This document shows, in pieces, positions 15,591 through 21,224 of a DNA stretch of 38,860 nucleotides (the stretch's first letter is position 1; the number at the start of each line of letters is the position of its first letter). The notes under the pieces were generated by a model that was not told the DNA's origin, did no database searches, and saw only the letters and a program-made list of their open reading frames with translations. The stretch is from Selenomonadaceae bacterium (lineage in GTDB: Bacteria > Bacillota > Negativicutes > Selenomonadales > Selenomonadaceae). The stretch spans positions 1 through 38,860 of the forward strand of contig JAFXTD010000014.1 in NCBI GenBank assembly GCA_017535925.1, written 5' to 3'. The position numbers were made by a program, and so were the translations under genes.

Positions 15591-15655
15591 TGCTTGAGGC
15601 TTAAGTGTCAAAGGCGGTTTGAATATAAATCGAAGCCCCCGGAAAGTGGGGTGAG
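15591..15655 (+). promoter_or_regulatory. Unit 1 leader: SD-hiding stem and 5'-3' pairing elements
   Basis: CCCC (15636-15640) can pair with GGGG (15648-15651), which belongs to the GGGGTGAG ribosome binding site. Three leader elements, TGCTTGA (15591-15597), AAGGCGGTT (15611-15619) and AGCCCC (15634-15639), are complementary in nested order to one uninterrupted 22-base block downstream of the gene (15801-15822). The C-rich element therefore has two alternative partners. This is the architecture of metastable toxin mRNAs such as hok and aapA1. Confidence 0.65.
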
Positions 15656-15658
15656 ATT

Positions 15659-15739
15659 ATGCGCGTGATTAAATTCATTATCCGCGTAACATTGCTCAGC
15701 GGAGCTATCCTGCTCCTCCTTAGCAAAACAGCCGCCTAA
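15659..15739 (+). CDS. 26-residue hydrophobic peptide, unit 1, candidate type I toxin
   Basis: The peptide starts MRVIKFIIRV and ends LLLLSKTAA. It is one amphipathic-to-hydrophobic helix with Arg2, Lys5 and Arg9 on the N-terminal side, suited to membrane insertion. The ATG at 15659 follows GGGGTGAG. Unit 2 encodes the identical peptide with five synonymous differences and no replacement, so the peptide is under selection. It has its own promoter and terminator and faces an antisense promoter. Type I toxins such as Ldr, Ibs and Fst have the same size and character. Membrane toxicity is inferred. I know of no named family with the TAA C-terminus. Confidence 0.75.
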   Translation: MRVIKFIIRVTLLSGAILLLLSKTAA

Positions 15740-15789
15740 GCTCCCCAAAAGCAACGGCGACTGAACGAAGTTTATCTCTAACAATTCTC

Positions 15790-15819
15790 TTTACATACGA
15801 GGGGCTGAACCGCCTTCAA
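15790..15819 (-). promoter_or_regulatory. Unit 1 weaker internal antisense promoter candidate
   Basis: On the minus strand TTGAAG (complement of 15814-15819) and TGTAAA (complement of 15790-15795) are 18 bases apart. The A/T-rich hexamer is kept in all three units (TGTAAA, TGTAAT, TTTAAA) although the sequence beyond it is unrelated. Confidence 0.35.
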
Positions 15820-15829
15820 GCATTTTCAA

Positions 15830-15864
15830 ACCTCGCAAGGAAGTTTTCGCGAGGTATTTTTTTT
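15830..15864 (+). terminator. Unit 1 terminator
   Basis: ACCTCGC (15830-15836) pairs with GCGAGGT (15849-15855), followed by eight T residues. The stem is identical in all three units. Confidence 0.88.
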
Positions 15865-15872
15865 GTAAGGAA

Positions 15873-15901
15873 ATTATAATCGACACGGAAATTTTTTGCA
15901 A
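15873..15901 (-). promoter_or_regulatory. Unit 1 convergent antisense promoter
   Basis: On the minus strand TTGCAA (complement of 15896-15901) and TATAAT (complement of 15873-15878) are 17 bases apart. The predicted start near 15866 lies just beyond the peptide terminator, so the RNA would be fully complementary to the terminator and 3' block of the peptide mRNA and could run on over the ORF. On the minus strand, CCCC and GGGGG followed by CTTCGATTT (about 15651-15625) offers a possible end. No ORF is seen, so it is a candidate antitoxin RNA. Confidence 0.65.
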
Positions 15902-15923
15902 GCCGTAAGAAAATGAAATTGCC

Positions 15924-15952
15924 TTGAATTCAGGCGATGCATGATTTATAAT
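15924..15952 (+). promoter_or_regulatory. Unit 2 peptide promoter
   Basis: TTGAAT (15924-15929) and TATAAT (15947-15952) are 17 bases apart, as in unit 1. Confidence 0.85.
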
Positions 15953-16025
15953 CGTCATGCTTGAGGCTTAAGTGTCAAAGGCGGTTTGAATATAAATCGA
16001 AGCCCCCGGAAAGTGGGGTGAGATT

Positions 16026-16106
16026 ATGCGCGTGATTAAATTCATTATTCGCGTGACATTGCTCAGCGGAGCGATTCTGCTCCTCCTCAGCAAAACAGCC
16101 GCCTAA
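16026..16106 (+). CDS. 26-residue hydrophobic peptide, unit 2, candidate type I toxin
   Basis: The translation is identical to unit 1. Five codons differ only in the third base: Ile8, Val10, Ala16, Ile17 and Leu21. The leader keeps TGCTTGA (15958-15964), AAGGCGGTT (15978-15986) and AGCCCC (16001-16006), complementary in nested order to 16183-16204. The CCCC/GGGG stem over the ribosome binding site (16003-16007 with 16015-16018) is also kept. The segment after the stop (about 16110-16170) has no similarity to unit 1. The gene is flanked by its own promoter, terminator and antisense promoter. Confidence 0.75.
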   Translation: MRVIKFIIRVTLLSGAILLLLSKTAA

Positions 16107-16211
16107 GCCCTGCCAAGCTAAGCGACTGCTCGCACAACCGGTAACATTCAAATTCGTGCATTACAATTCTTATTACACATGAGGGGCTGAACCGCCTTCA
16201 AGCATTTTCAA

Positions 16212-16245
16212 ACCTCGCAAGGAAGTTTTCGCGAGGTATTTTTTT
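16212..16245 (+). terminator. Unit 2 terminator
   Basis: ACCTCGC (16212-16218) pairs with GCGAGGT (16231-16237), followed by seven T residues. Confidence 0.88.
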
Positions 16246-16253
16246 GTAAGGAA

Positions 16254-16282
16254 ATTATAATCGACACGGAAATTTTTTGCAA
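16254..16282 (-). promoter_or_regulatory. Unit 2 convergent antisense promoter
   Basis: TTGCAA (complement of 16277-16282) and TATAAT (complement of 16254-16259) are 17 bases apart on the minus strand. A weaker internal candidate lies at 16172-16201 (TTGAAG, 18 bases, TGTAAT). Confidence 0.65.
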
Positions 16283-16303
16283 GCCGTAAAAAAAGAAGCC
16301 GCC

Positions 16304-16332
16304 TTGAATTCAGGCGACGCATGATTTATAAT
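16304..16332 (+). promoter_or_regulatory. Unit 3 peptide promoter
   Basis: TTGAAT (16304-16309) and TATAAT (16327-16332) are 17 bases apart. Confidence 0.85.
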
Positions 16333-16405
16333 CGTCATGCTTGAGGCTTAAGTGTCAAAGGCGGTTTGAATATAAATCGAAGCCCCCGGAAAGGGGGTTG
16401 AGAGA

Positions 16406-16480
16406 ATGTTTACGATTATCTTCCGCATCATAATCATCACGCTGATAATCCTCTGGATATTCACCGGAACAGCCGCCTAA
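16406..16480 (+). CDS. 24-residue hydrophobic peptide, unit 3, diverged candidate toxin
   Basis: The peptide reads MFTIIFRIIIITLI, then a Trp and a TGTAA end. It is more hydrophobic than units 1 and 2 and has a single basic residue (Arg7). The C-terminal ThrAlaAla and the stop context are kept, while most of the helix is different. In the leader the stem over the ribosome binding site is a perfect CCCCC (16383-16387) with GGGGG (16393-16397), where units 1 and 2 have GTGGGG. The other pairing elements are kept (16338-16344, 16358-16366, 16381-16386 with 16534-16555). It is probably a paralogous toxin with its own specificity. Confidence 0.7.
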   Translation: MFTIIFRIIIITLIILWIFTGTAA

Positions 16481-16562
16481 GCCCTCGCCCGGCACAGCGG
16501 CAGAATCCTTTTTTTATTACCATTTAAACACGAGGGGCTGAACCGCCTTCAAGCATTTTCAA

Positions 16563-16594
16563 ACCTCGCAAGGAAGTTTTCGCGAGGTATTTTT
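16563..16594 (+). terminator. Unit 3 terminator
   Basis: ACCTCGC (16563-16569) pairs with GCGAGGT (16582-16588), followed by five T residues. Confidence 0.85.
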
Positions 16595-16606
16595 GTTTGC
16601 AAAGAA

Positions 16607-16635
16607 ATTATAATCGACGCAGAAATTTTTTGCAA
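16607..16635 (-). promoter_or_regulatory. Unit 3 convergent antisense promoter
   Basis: TTGCAA (complement of 16630-16635) and TATAAT (complement of 16607-16612) are 17 bases apart on the minus strand. Boxes and spacing are kept although the flanking bases differ from units 1 and 2. A weaker internal candidate lies at 16523-16552. Confidence 0.65.
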
Positions 16636-16700
16636 GAGGATATTACATTGCCCGCCGCCGATTTGATACAATGAACAAAAACTTTGACGGAGGAATTTTT

Positions 16701-17798
16701 ATGGCACCGAGACGCAAGGCAATTCGCGCAGGAATTTTTTTTATTGCACTTCTGATTATCAGCGGCGTGGTTTTAATGTATCGAGGCAACGACGCAGTTT
16801 TCCTTGCCACACAAAAAAAAGACGGCATCCTCACGGCGGAGCAAATAAAGTTGTCGTTCGATTCGGTTGGCGGGCGATTGATTAATGAGGCTGTTCGCGA
16901 GGGGCAGGAAGTCAAAGCCGGGCAAGTCGTCATGGAACTCGACGCGACCGACACAGATTTATCAATCGAAAAGCTCAAGGCGCAAATCGCTCAACTCGAC
17001 GCGCAGATTAATTCGACTTCGGGCAACATGCGCACGACTCTTTTCAAAGTCACCAACGACGAGCAACAATCTTTCCGACAAATCGACAGCCAACGCGGAG
17101 CGGTTGCCTCTGCTCAAGCGACGCTCTCAAATGCCGAACTCGATTACAAACGCAAGGAGGAACTCTTCAAGGCGGGCGCGATTGCCAAAGCTCAACTCGA
17201 CGATGCAATTATGATTTTGAATGTTGCGCGGGCGAATGTCGACACTCAACAACAACTGCTTGACCGATTGCTTGCGGGCGTGGCGGATAACGGGGCAACC
17301 GATTCGCTGAACTTGCCGACAATCGCTCAAGAACGCGCCTCCGCAGAAAATATTCGACACGACATCGCCGCGCTCACTCAACAGAAAAAATTTTTGGAAG
17401 TCCAACTCAAAGAACTCGAAGTTGCAAAATCGCGCTTGACACTGCACGCGCCCGAAGACGGAAAAATTTTGTCAATCCTCCAAAAGCAGGGCGAAATGAT
17501 TTCCCCGAACGTCCCCGTGATTTTGTTGGAGACGCGGCGAATTTATTACGACATTTATCTTTCGGAAGAGCAGGCGGTCAATCTGCGCGAGGGCGACGAA
17601 ATAATTTGCAAGACGGTTGCGGGCGATAAGGCAGTTCGCGGAACGATTCGGCTCCTCACTCAAGCACCGGGCTTTGCGGATTTAAGACAATCGCGGGAAA
17701 AAGGACAAGCAGATTTATCGGCGTTCCAAGTCAGAATTTATATCGACGAGCCGGAAAAAATTTTGGCGGGACAAACCGTCACTGTTGAATTTAATTAG
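16701..17798 (+). CDS. HlyD/EmrA-like membrane fusion protein
   Basis: The 365-residue protein has an N-terminal membrane helix (AGIFFIALLIISGVVLMYRG), a first lipoyl half (IKLSFDSVGGRLINEAVREGQEVKAGQ), a long coiled-coil hairpin (about residues 85-240) and the second lipoyl half (SRLTLHAPEDGKILSILQKQGEMI), followed by a beta-barrel. Such adaptors bridge an inner-membrane exporter to an outer-membrane channel in diderm cells. I place the start at ATG 16701, seven bases after GGAGG; an upstream ATG at 16671 has no site. The next gene is an ABC-2 permease, so this is probably the adaptor of a YhiI/YhhJ-like exporter. The expected ATP-binding gene is not in this cluster. Confidence 0.88.
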   Translation: MAPRRKAIRAGIFFIALLIISGVVLMYRGNDAVFLATQKKDGILTAEQIKLSFDSVGGRLINEAVREGQEVKAGQVVMELDATDTDLSIEKLKAQIAQLDAQINSTSGNMRTTLFKVTNDEQQSFRQIDSQRGAVASAQATLSNAELDYKRKEELFKAGAIAKAQLDDAIMILNVARANVDTQQQLLDRLLAGVADNGATDSLNLPTIAQERASAENIRHDIAALTQQKKFLEVQLKELEVAKSRLTLHAPEDGKILSILQKQGEMISPNVPVILLETRRIYYDIYLSEEQAVNLREGDEIICKTVAGDKAVRGTIRLLTQAPGFADLRQSREKGQADLSAFQVRIYIDEPEKILAGQTVTVEFN

Positions 17799-17870
17799 GA
17801 AGGAGGAATTAGGAATGAGGAATGAAAATTGGAAACGAAATTCCTAATTCATAATTCCTAATTCCTAATT
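17797..17870 (+). repeat. Period-7 inverted repeat between the HlyD-like and permease genes
   Basis: GGAATTA/GGAATGA heptamers (about 17807-17827) and their complements CCTAATT (about 17843-17870) form a long imperfect hairpin. The left arm includes the AGGAAGGAGG ribosome binding site. An ATG at 17815 with ideal spacing to that site is in frame with the permease but meets TAA codons in the repeat. Confidence 0.8.
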
Positions 17871-19521
17871 GATAAAAGTGGGATTCGTAAATTCTTTCAA
17901 AGACGAAGTAAAATTTCTTTTCAGCGGCAAGGGCATGCCTTATGAAAAAGTTTGTTTGATGGTCGCAATGATTATCGGCGTGTTCTTGAGCGTCTTGCTT
18001 GCCGGAAATTTTTCAAAGGACGCGCCCGTTATCGTTATCGACCTCGACAACTCTCGATACAGCCGCGAACTTATCACGCAGATTGATTCGTCGGAATACA
18101 TGCGCGTCAAGGCGATTATCAACGCGGCAACCAACCCCGAAGAACTTTTTTATCGCGATGAGGCTGACGCCGTGATTTATCTTCCCGAAGGACTTGAAAA
18201 AAATTTTTACAACGGAAATTCCTCGCCCGTCGGAATTTTTTACGACAATACCAACACCGCGCAGACCGCCGATATTAAAGTTGCAATGAACGAATTGATT
18301 GCGATTAACAACGCAAAAAATTCTTCGGCTTCGGGCGGCTTGACACTCAACGACAGAAATTTATTCAATCCTGCCGGCTCGACCTCGAACACACAAACTT
18401 TGGGCTTCCTATTTTTTTTCGGGTCAATGTTTTTTGTCTTTGCCACAATCGGAATGGTGCCTCGCCTGCGCCTCACCAAACAGCTTGACAAAATTTTGAT
18501 TGACGGAACGCCTTGGGATTTAATCGGAAGAATTTTGCCTTACTCGGCTTGCATGGTCGTCTCGTTCTTTTTCGGCATGGCGATTTTGAGAATTTGGGGC
18601 GATTTGGTTTTCAGCGGGCGTGTCACAGATTTTTTGCTGATTCAAATTCTCTTCGCGATAATGCTCGGCATGTTGAGTGTTTTAATCGGGTGGACGGCGT
18701 CGAATCCCGGCATTGCCTCCAGCCGAATGATTTTATTCATACCGGGCGGCTTTATCCTCGGCGGCGTGACAAGTCCTCTGTCGCATTTGTCGCCGTGGGT
18801 CGTGACGGTTTCGCATATCTTCCCGCTCACTTGGGAATTTCATTTGACAAGAGACATAATCCAACGCGGCGCAACTTTATCGCAGATAAGCTCGGAAATC
18901 GGAGCGTTCATGATTTACGTTGCAATTGTCGCCATACTTTTAAGCCTGCGCTTCCACACCAAACGCAACGATTTAATCAAAGCTCGGCAGGAAGAATCTT
19001 TGCAGGGAATTCAAATTCCCGATGACAATTCGGAAGAAGTCTTGGTGAAAAATATTTTGGTGCCGACGGACGGTTCGGGTCAAGCCTTCAAAGCCCTCCT
19101 GCAAGCGATTAACATTGCACAAGCTTGGGGCGCGAGGATAACTTTGATGATGTGCGTCGAAATTGAAGAAGACATTGCCGCGTTCGAGCAAGTGAGTTTG
19201 GGCGGCTACATTCCTTCCGAACTCAACGCCGCCGCTTACGAATTTTTAAACGAGCTTCGGCAAGTCGTGCCCAATGATATTGAAACCAAAATCCGTGTGG
19301 AAGTCGGAGAGCCGGCTCAAGAAATCGTCAACGCCTCAAACGATTATGATTTAATTGTAATGGGCAATCGCGGCTTCGGAAGTTTGGACGTTGAGACACA
19401 AGGCAGCGTTGCAAAATTCGTTGCGGAAAATTCTTCCAAGCCCGTCATTTTCGCCAAAGGCATGCCTGAAGATTGGGACGAGGACAATAATTTTCTCGGC
19501 GGCGAAAACACTTGGAAGTAA
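17869..19521 (+). CDS. ABC-2 permease fused to a universal stress protein (UspA) domain
   Basis: Residues 1-375 are an ABC-2 type permease: a first helix (VCLMVAMIIGVFLSVLLAG), a large outer domain, then five helices, ending near FMIYVAIVAILLSLRFH. Residues about 392-540 are a complete Usp domain that starts KNILVPTDGSGQAFKALLQ and has the nucleotide-binding motif MGNRGFGSLDVETQGS near residue 497. The tail is Asp/Glu/Asn-rich. ABC-2 permeases of the YhhJ type export drugs or macromolecules. Usp domains bind ATP or other nucleotides and may sense energy status. I know of no standard annotation for this fusion. The start is uncertain: TTG 17869 or GTG 17878, both just after a heptamer hairpin that contains the only good ribosome binding site. 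Confidence 0.85.
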   Translation: MIKVGFVNSFKDEVKFLFSGKGMPYEKVCLMVAMIIGVFLSVLLAGNFSKDAPVIVIDLDNSRYSRELITQIDSSEYMRVKAIINAATNPEELFYRDEADAVIYLPEGLEKNFYNGNSSPVGIFYDNTNTAQTADIKVAMNELIAINNAKNSSASGGLTLNDRNLFNPAGSTSNTQTLGFLFFFGSMFFVFATIGMVPRLRLTKQLDKILIDGTPWDLIGRILPYSACMVVSFFFGMAILRIWGDLVFSGRVTDFLLIQILFAIMLGMLSVLIGWTASNPGIASSRMILFIPGGFILGGVTSPLSHLSPWVVTVSHIFPLTWEFHLTRDIIQRGATLSQISSEIGAFMIYVAIVAILLSLRFHTKRNDLIKARQEESLQGIQIPDDNSEEVLVKNILVPTDGSGQAFKALLQAINIAQAWGARITLMMCVEIEEDIAAFEQVSLGGYIPSELNAAAYEFLNELRQVVPNDIETKIRVEVGEPAQEIVNASNDYDLIVMGNRGFGSLDVETQGSVAKFVAENSSKPVIFAKGMPEDWDEDNNFLGGENTWK

Positions 19522-19597
19522 TGCAGGAAATAAGCTCCTTTGACAGAAATTATCGTTAGAATTTTTCATCAAGCTTCTGCAGATTGGAGGCGCGGCA

Positions 19598-20275
19598 ATG
19601 AATTACCGACGAATTTTGGCAATCGGTGATATGCACGGGAAATTTACGCGGTTGCTGTCATTGTTTCATAAGATAGACTTCGACGAGCGCAAAGATTTTT
19701 TGATTCTGTTGGGCGATTACATTGACCGCGGCGAGGAAAATATGCGTTGTTTTCGTTGGGCAATGGAGATGAGCGAAAAGCCGAATGTCATTGCTCTGCG
19801 CGGCAACCACGAGCAAATGATGTTGTATTATTATGCTCTGGGCGGCACGGAAGGATATATCTGGCTTCCCAACGGCGGCAACAAAACCAAAGCCGAATTC
19901 GACTTGTGGCAAAAGAAAGACCCGACTGCTTTTCAACGCGCCATTGATTTCATAAACGACCGCCCGTATTATCATCAAATGACGGTCAACGGCGAGGAAT
20001 ATATTTTTGTTCACGCGGGGCTCAAGCCGAACACGCCGCTTGAAAAACAGGAAGAAGAAGATTTGCTTTGGATTCGTGAAAAATTTTATAACGGCTATCG
20101 AGGCTCGGCGCATGTCATTTGCGGACACACGCCCACACCTTTTGTCAAGCGCGACTGGTATTATCCGATTCGCCTGCCGAATAAAATTACGCTCATGGAC
20201 ACGGGCTCCTTCATGCGGGACGGAAAAATTTCTTGCATTGACATTTTGAGCGACAAGATTTGGCAAAGCGATTGA
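19598..20275 (+). CDS. PPP-family serine/threonine protein phosphatase
   Basis: The 225-residue protein carries the full PPP signature: GDMHGK, GDYIDRGEEN, LRGNHEQ, then HAGL and GHTPTP. It has the size of bacterial PrpA/PrpB-type phosphatases, which remove phosphate from Ser, Thr or His in proteins. GGAGG lies nine bases before the ATG at 19598. The gene is followed by the FtsZ-like gene after 15 bases, so the two are probably one transcript. Symmetrical nucleotide hydrolases (ApaH) share the motifs but are larger. Confidence 0.88.
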   Translation: MNYRRILAIGDMHGKFTRLLSLFHKIDFDERKDFLILLGDYIDRGEENMRCFRWAMEMSEKPNVIALRGNHEQMMLYYYALGGTEGYIWLPNGGNKTKAEFDLWQKKDPTAFQRAIDFINDRPYYHQMTVNGEEYIFVHAGLKPNTPLEKQEEEDLLWIREKFYNGYRGSAHVICGHTPTPFVKRDWYYPIRLPNKITLMDTGSFMRDGKISCIDILSDKIWQSD

Positions 20276-20290
20276 CGAGGAGAAAATTTT

Positions 20291-21148
20291 ATGGACATTA
20301 ACATAAAAATTGTCGGGGTCGGCGAAGGCGGCGCGAAGGCGATTACCAAAATGATGACGGCGGGCGTCGGCAAAGGCAAGGCGATTGAATTCATTGCGAT
20401 TGGCAACGACGAAAACATTATGCTAACGAGCGCGGCGCGAAAAAATATTTTCCTCAATCGCGACCTCACGACGATTTATAAAAATGTCTTCGACGCTTTG
20501 AACGGAGCAGATTTGATTTTCATCGTGGCGGGTCTTGCCGGAAATGCGGCGCGAATTTCAATCCCAATTATCACTTCCTTTGCAAAGGCTTACGACGCCG
20601 TGACCGTTGCTTTTATCTGCAAGCCGTCAATCCTCGAAAGCACCTCGCGAAAGATAAACGCCGACTACACGCTGATAAATCTTCGCGGCAATGTCGATAC
20701 GCTCTTTGTCGTGCCCGCCGAAAAATTTTTTATCTTTTGCATAGACCGCCCGCAAATTTCCTTGCATGAAATGTTTGACGTTGCCGACGATATTTTTTGT
20801 CGAGGCGTGAAAAATTTTTTGGACATGAGCAATGCGAGTCTCGAACTCTTTAAGCGGGGCAATGCAGCATTCGGCTTCGGCGAGGCGACGACTGCCCTCG
20901 ACGCGATTAAACTTGCAACGAAATTCCCGACGCTTGAGGAAGACGAACTCAAAACTGCCACGAAAATTTTTGTCCGCTTGGTGAGCGGATGTCCCTTGCC
21001 GCTGACTTCACTCGACGCCGCAAAAAAATTTATCAAGTCGCAACTTCAACCCGATACGGAATTTTTGTCACAAGAGGCAATCAATCCTCTGCTCGGCGAA
21101 AAAATTTCAGCGTTGATTGTCTGCACGCGCAAAGATGAAAAACGATAA
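20291..21148 (+). CDS. FtsZ-like protein lacking the GTP-binding signature
   Basis: The 285-residue protein aligns by eye with the FtsZ core. It begins IKIVGVGEGGAKAITKM, corresponding to FtsZ VIGVGGGGxNAVNRM. EFIAIGNDENIML follows where FtsZ has FIAVNTDAQAL, then ADLIFIVAGLAG, VDTLFVVP for the FtsZ VDTLIVIPN, and GFGEAT for GxGxA. The tubulin signature GGGTGTG is replaced without a gap by AGNAARI (residues 83-89). The T7 loop with the catalytic Asp residues (NLDFAD in FtsZ) is shortened and lost near residues 176-189. It also lacks the C-terminal FtsA/SepF-binding tail. It is therefore unlikely to bind or hydrolyse GTP normally and may regulate the true FtsZ. GAGGAG precedes the ATG. Confidence 0.75.
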   Translation: MDINIKIVGVGEGGAKAITKMMTAGVGKGKAIEFIAIGNDENIMLTSAARKNIFLNRDLTTIYKNVFDALNGADLIFIVAGLAGNAARISIPIITSFAKAYDAVTVAFICKPSILESTSRKINADYTLINLRGNVDTLFVVPAEKFFIFCIDRPQISLHEMFDVADDIFCRGVKNFLDMSNASLELFKRGNAAFGFGEATTALDAIKLATKFPTLEEDELKTATKIFVRLVSGCPLPLTSLDAAKKFIKSQLQPDTEFLSQEAINPLLGEKISALIVCTRKDEKR

Positions 21149-21175
21149 GTCCGAATATTTTTAAATACGCCTTCC

Positions 21176-21201
21176 TCCTCGAATGACGAGGATTTTTTTT
21201 T
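21176..21201 (+). terminator. Terminator after the FtsZ-like gene
   Basis: TCCTCG (21176-21181), loop AATGA, CGAGGA (21187-21192), then nine T residues. Confidence 0.88.
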
Positions 21202-21224
21202 GCAAGTGTGATAAAATGCGCGGC

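Larger units (their letters stand above)
15557..16640 (+). repeat. Three tandem ~370-bp units, each a peptide gene with sense and antisense promoters
   Basis: Promoter-to-promoter distances are 367 and 380 bases. In every unit the promoter, leader, a 3' block (GAGGGGCTGAACCGCC and onward), the terminator and the sequence beyond it are nearly identical. The 35-75 bases between the peptide stop and the 3' block differ completely. The third unit also has a different peptide. Tandem duplication followed by divergence of one defined segment explains this. I interpret the array as three type I toxin-antitoxin-like modules. Confidence 0.85.

Noticed and set aside
15557..16640. CRISPR array or tandem riboswitch
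   Set aside because: Units are about 370 bases with a promoter, an ORF and a terminator each. There are no short repeats with unique spacers, and no known aptamer was recognised.
17815..17847. ATG at 17815 as permease start
   Set aside because: It is in frame and has an ideal ribosome binding site but runs into TAA codons in the heptamer repeat.
16701..19521. Type I secretion system for the RTX proteins
   Set aside because: The pair is HlyD-like plus an ABC-2 permease. No peptidase-type ABC ATPase or TolC-like gene is present, and the RTX genes are kilobases away.
21183..21224. Longer MiaB start at 21183
   Set aside because: The codon lies in the loop of the upstream terminator, and the added residues are not MiaB-like.
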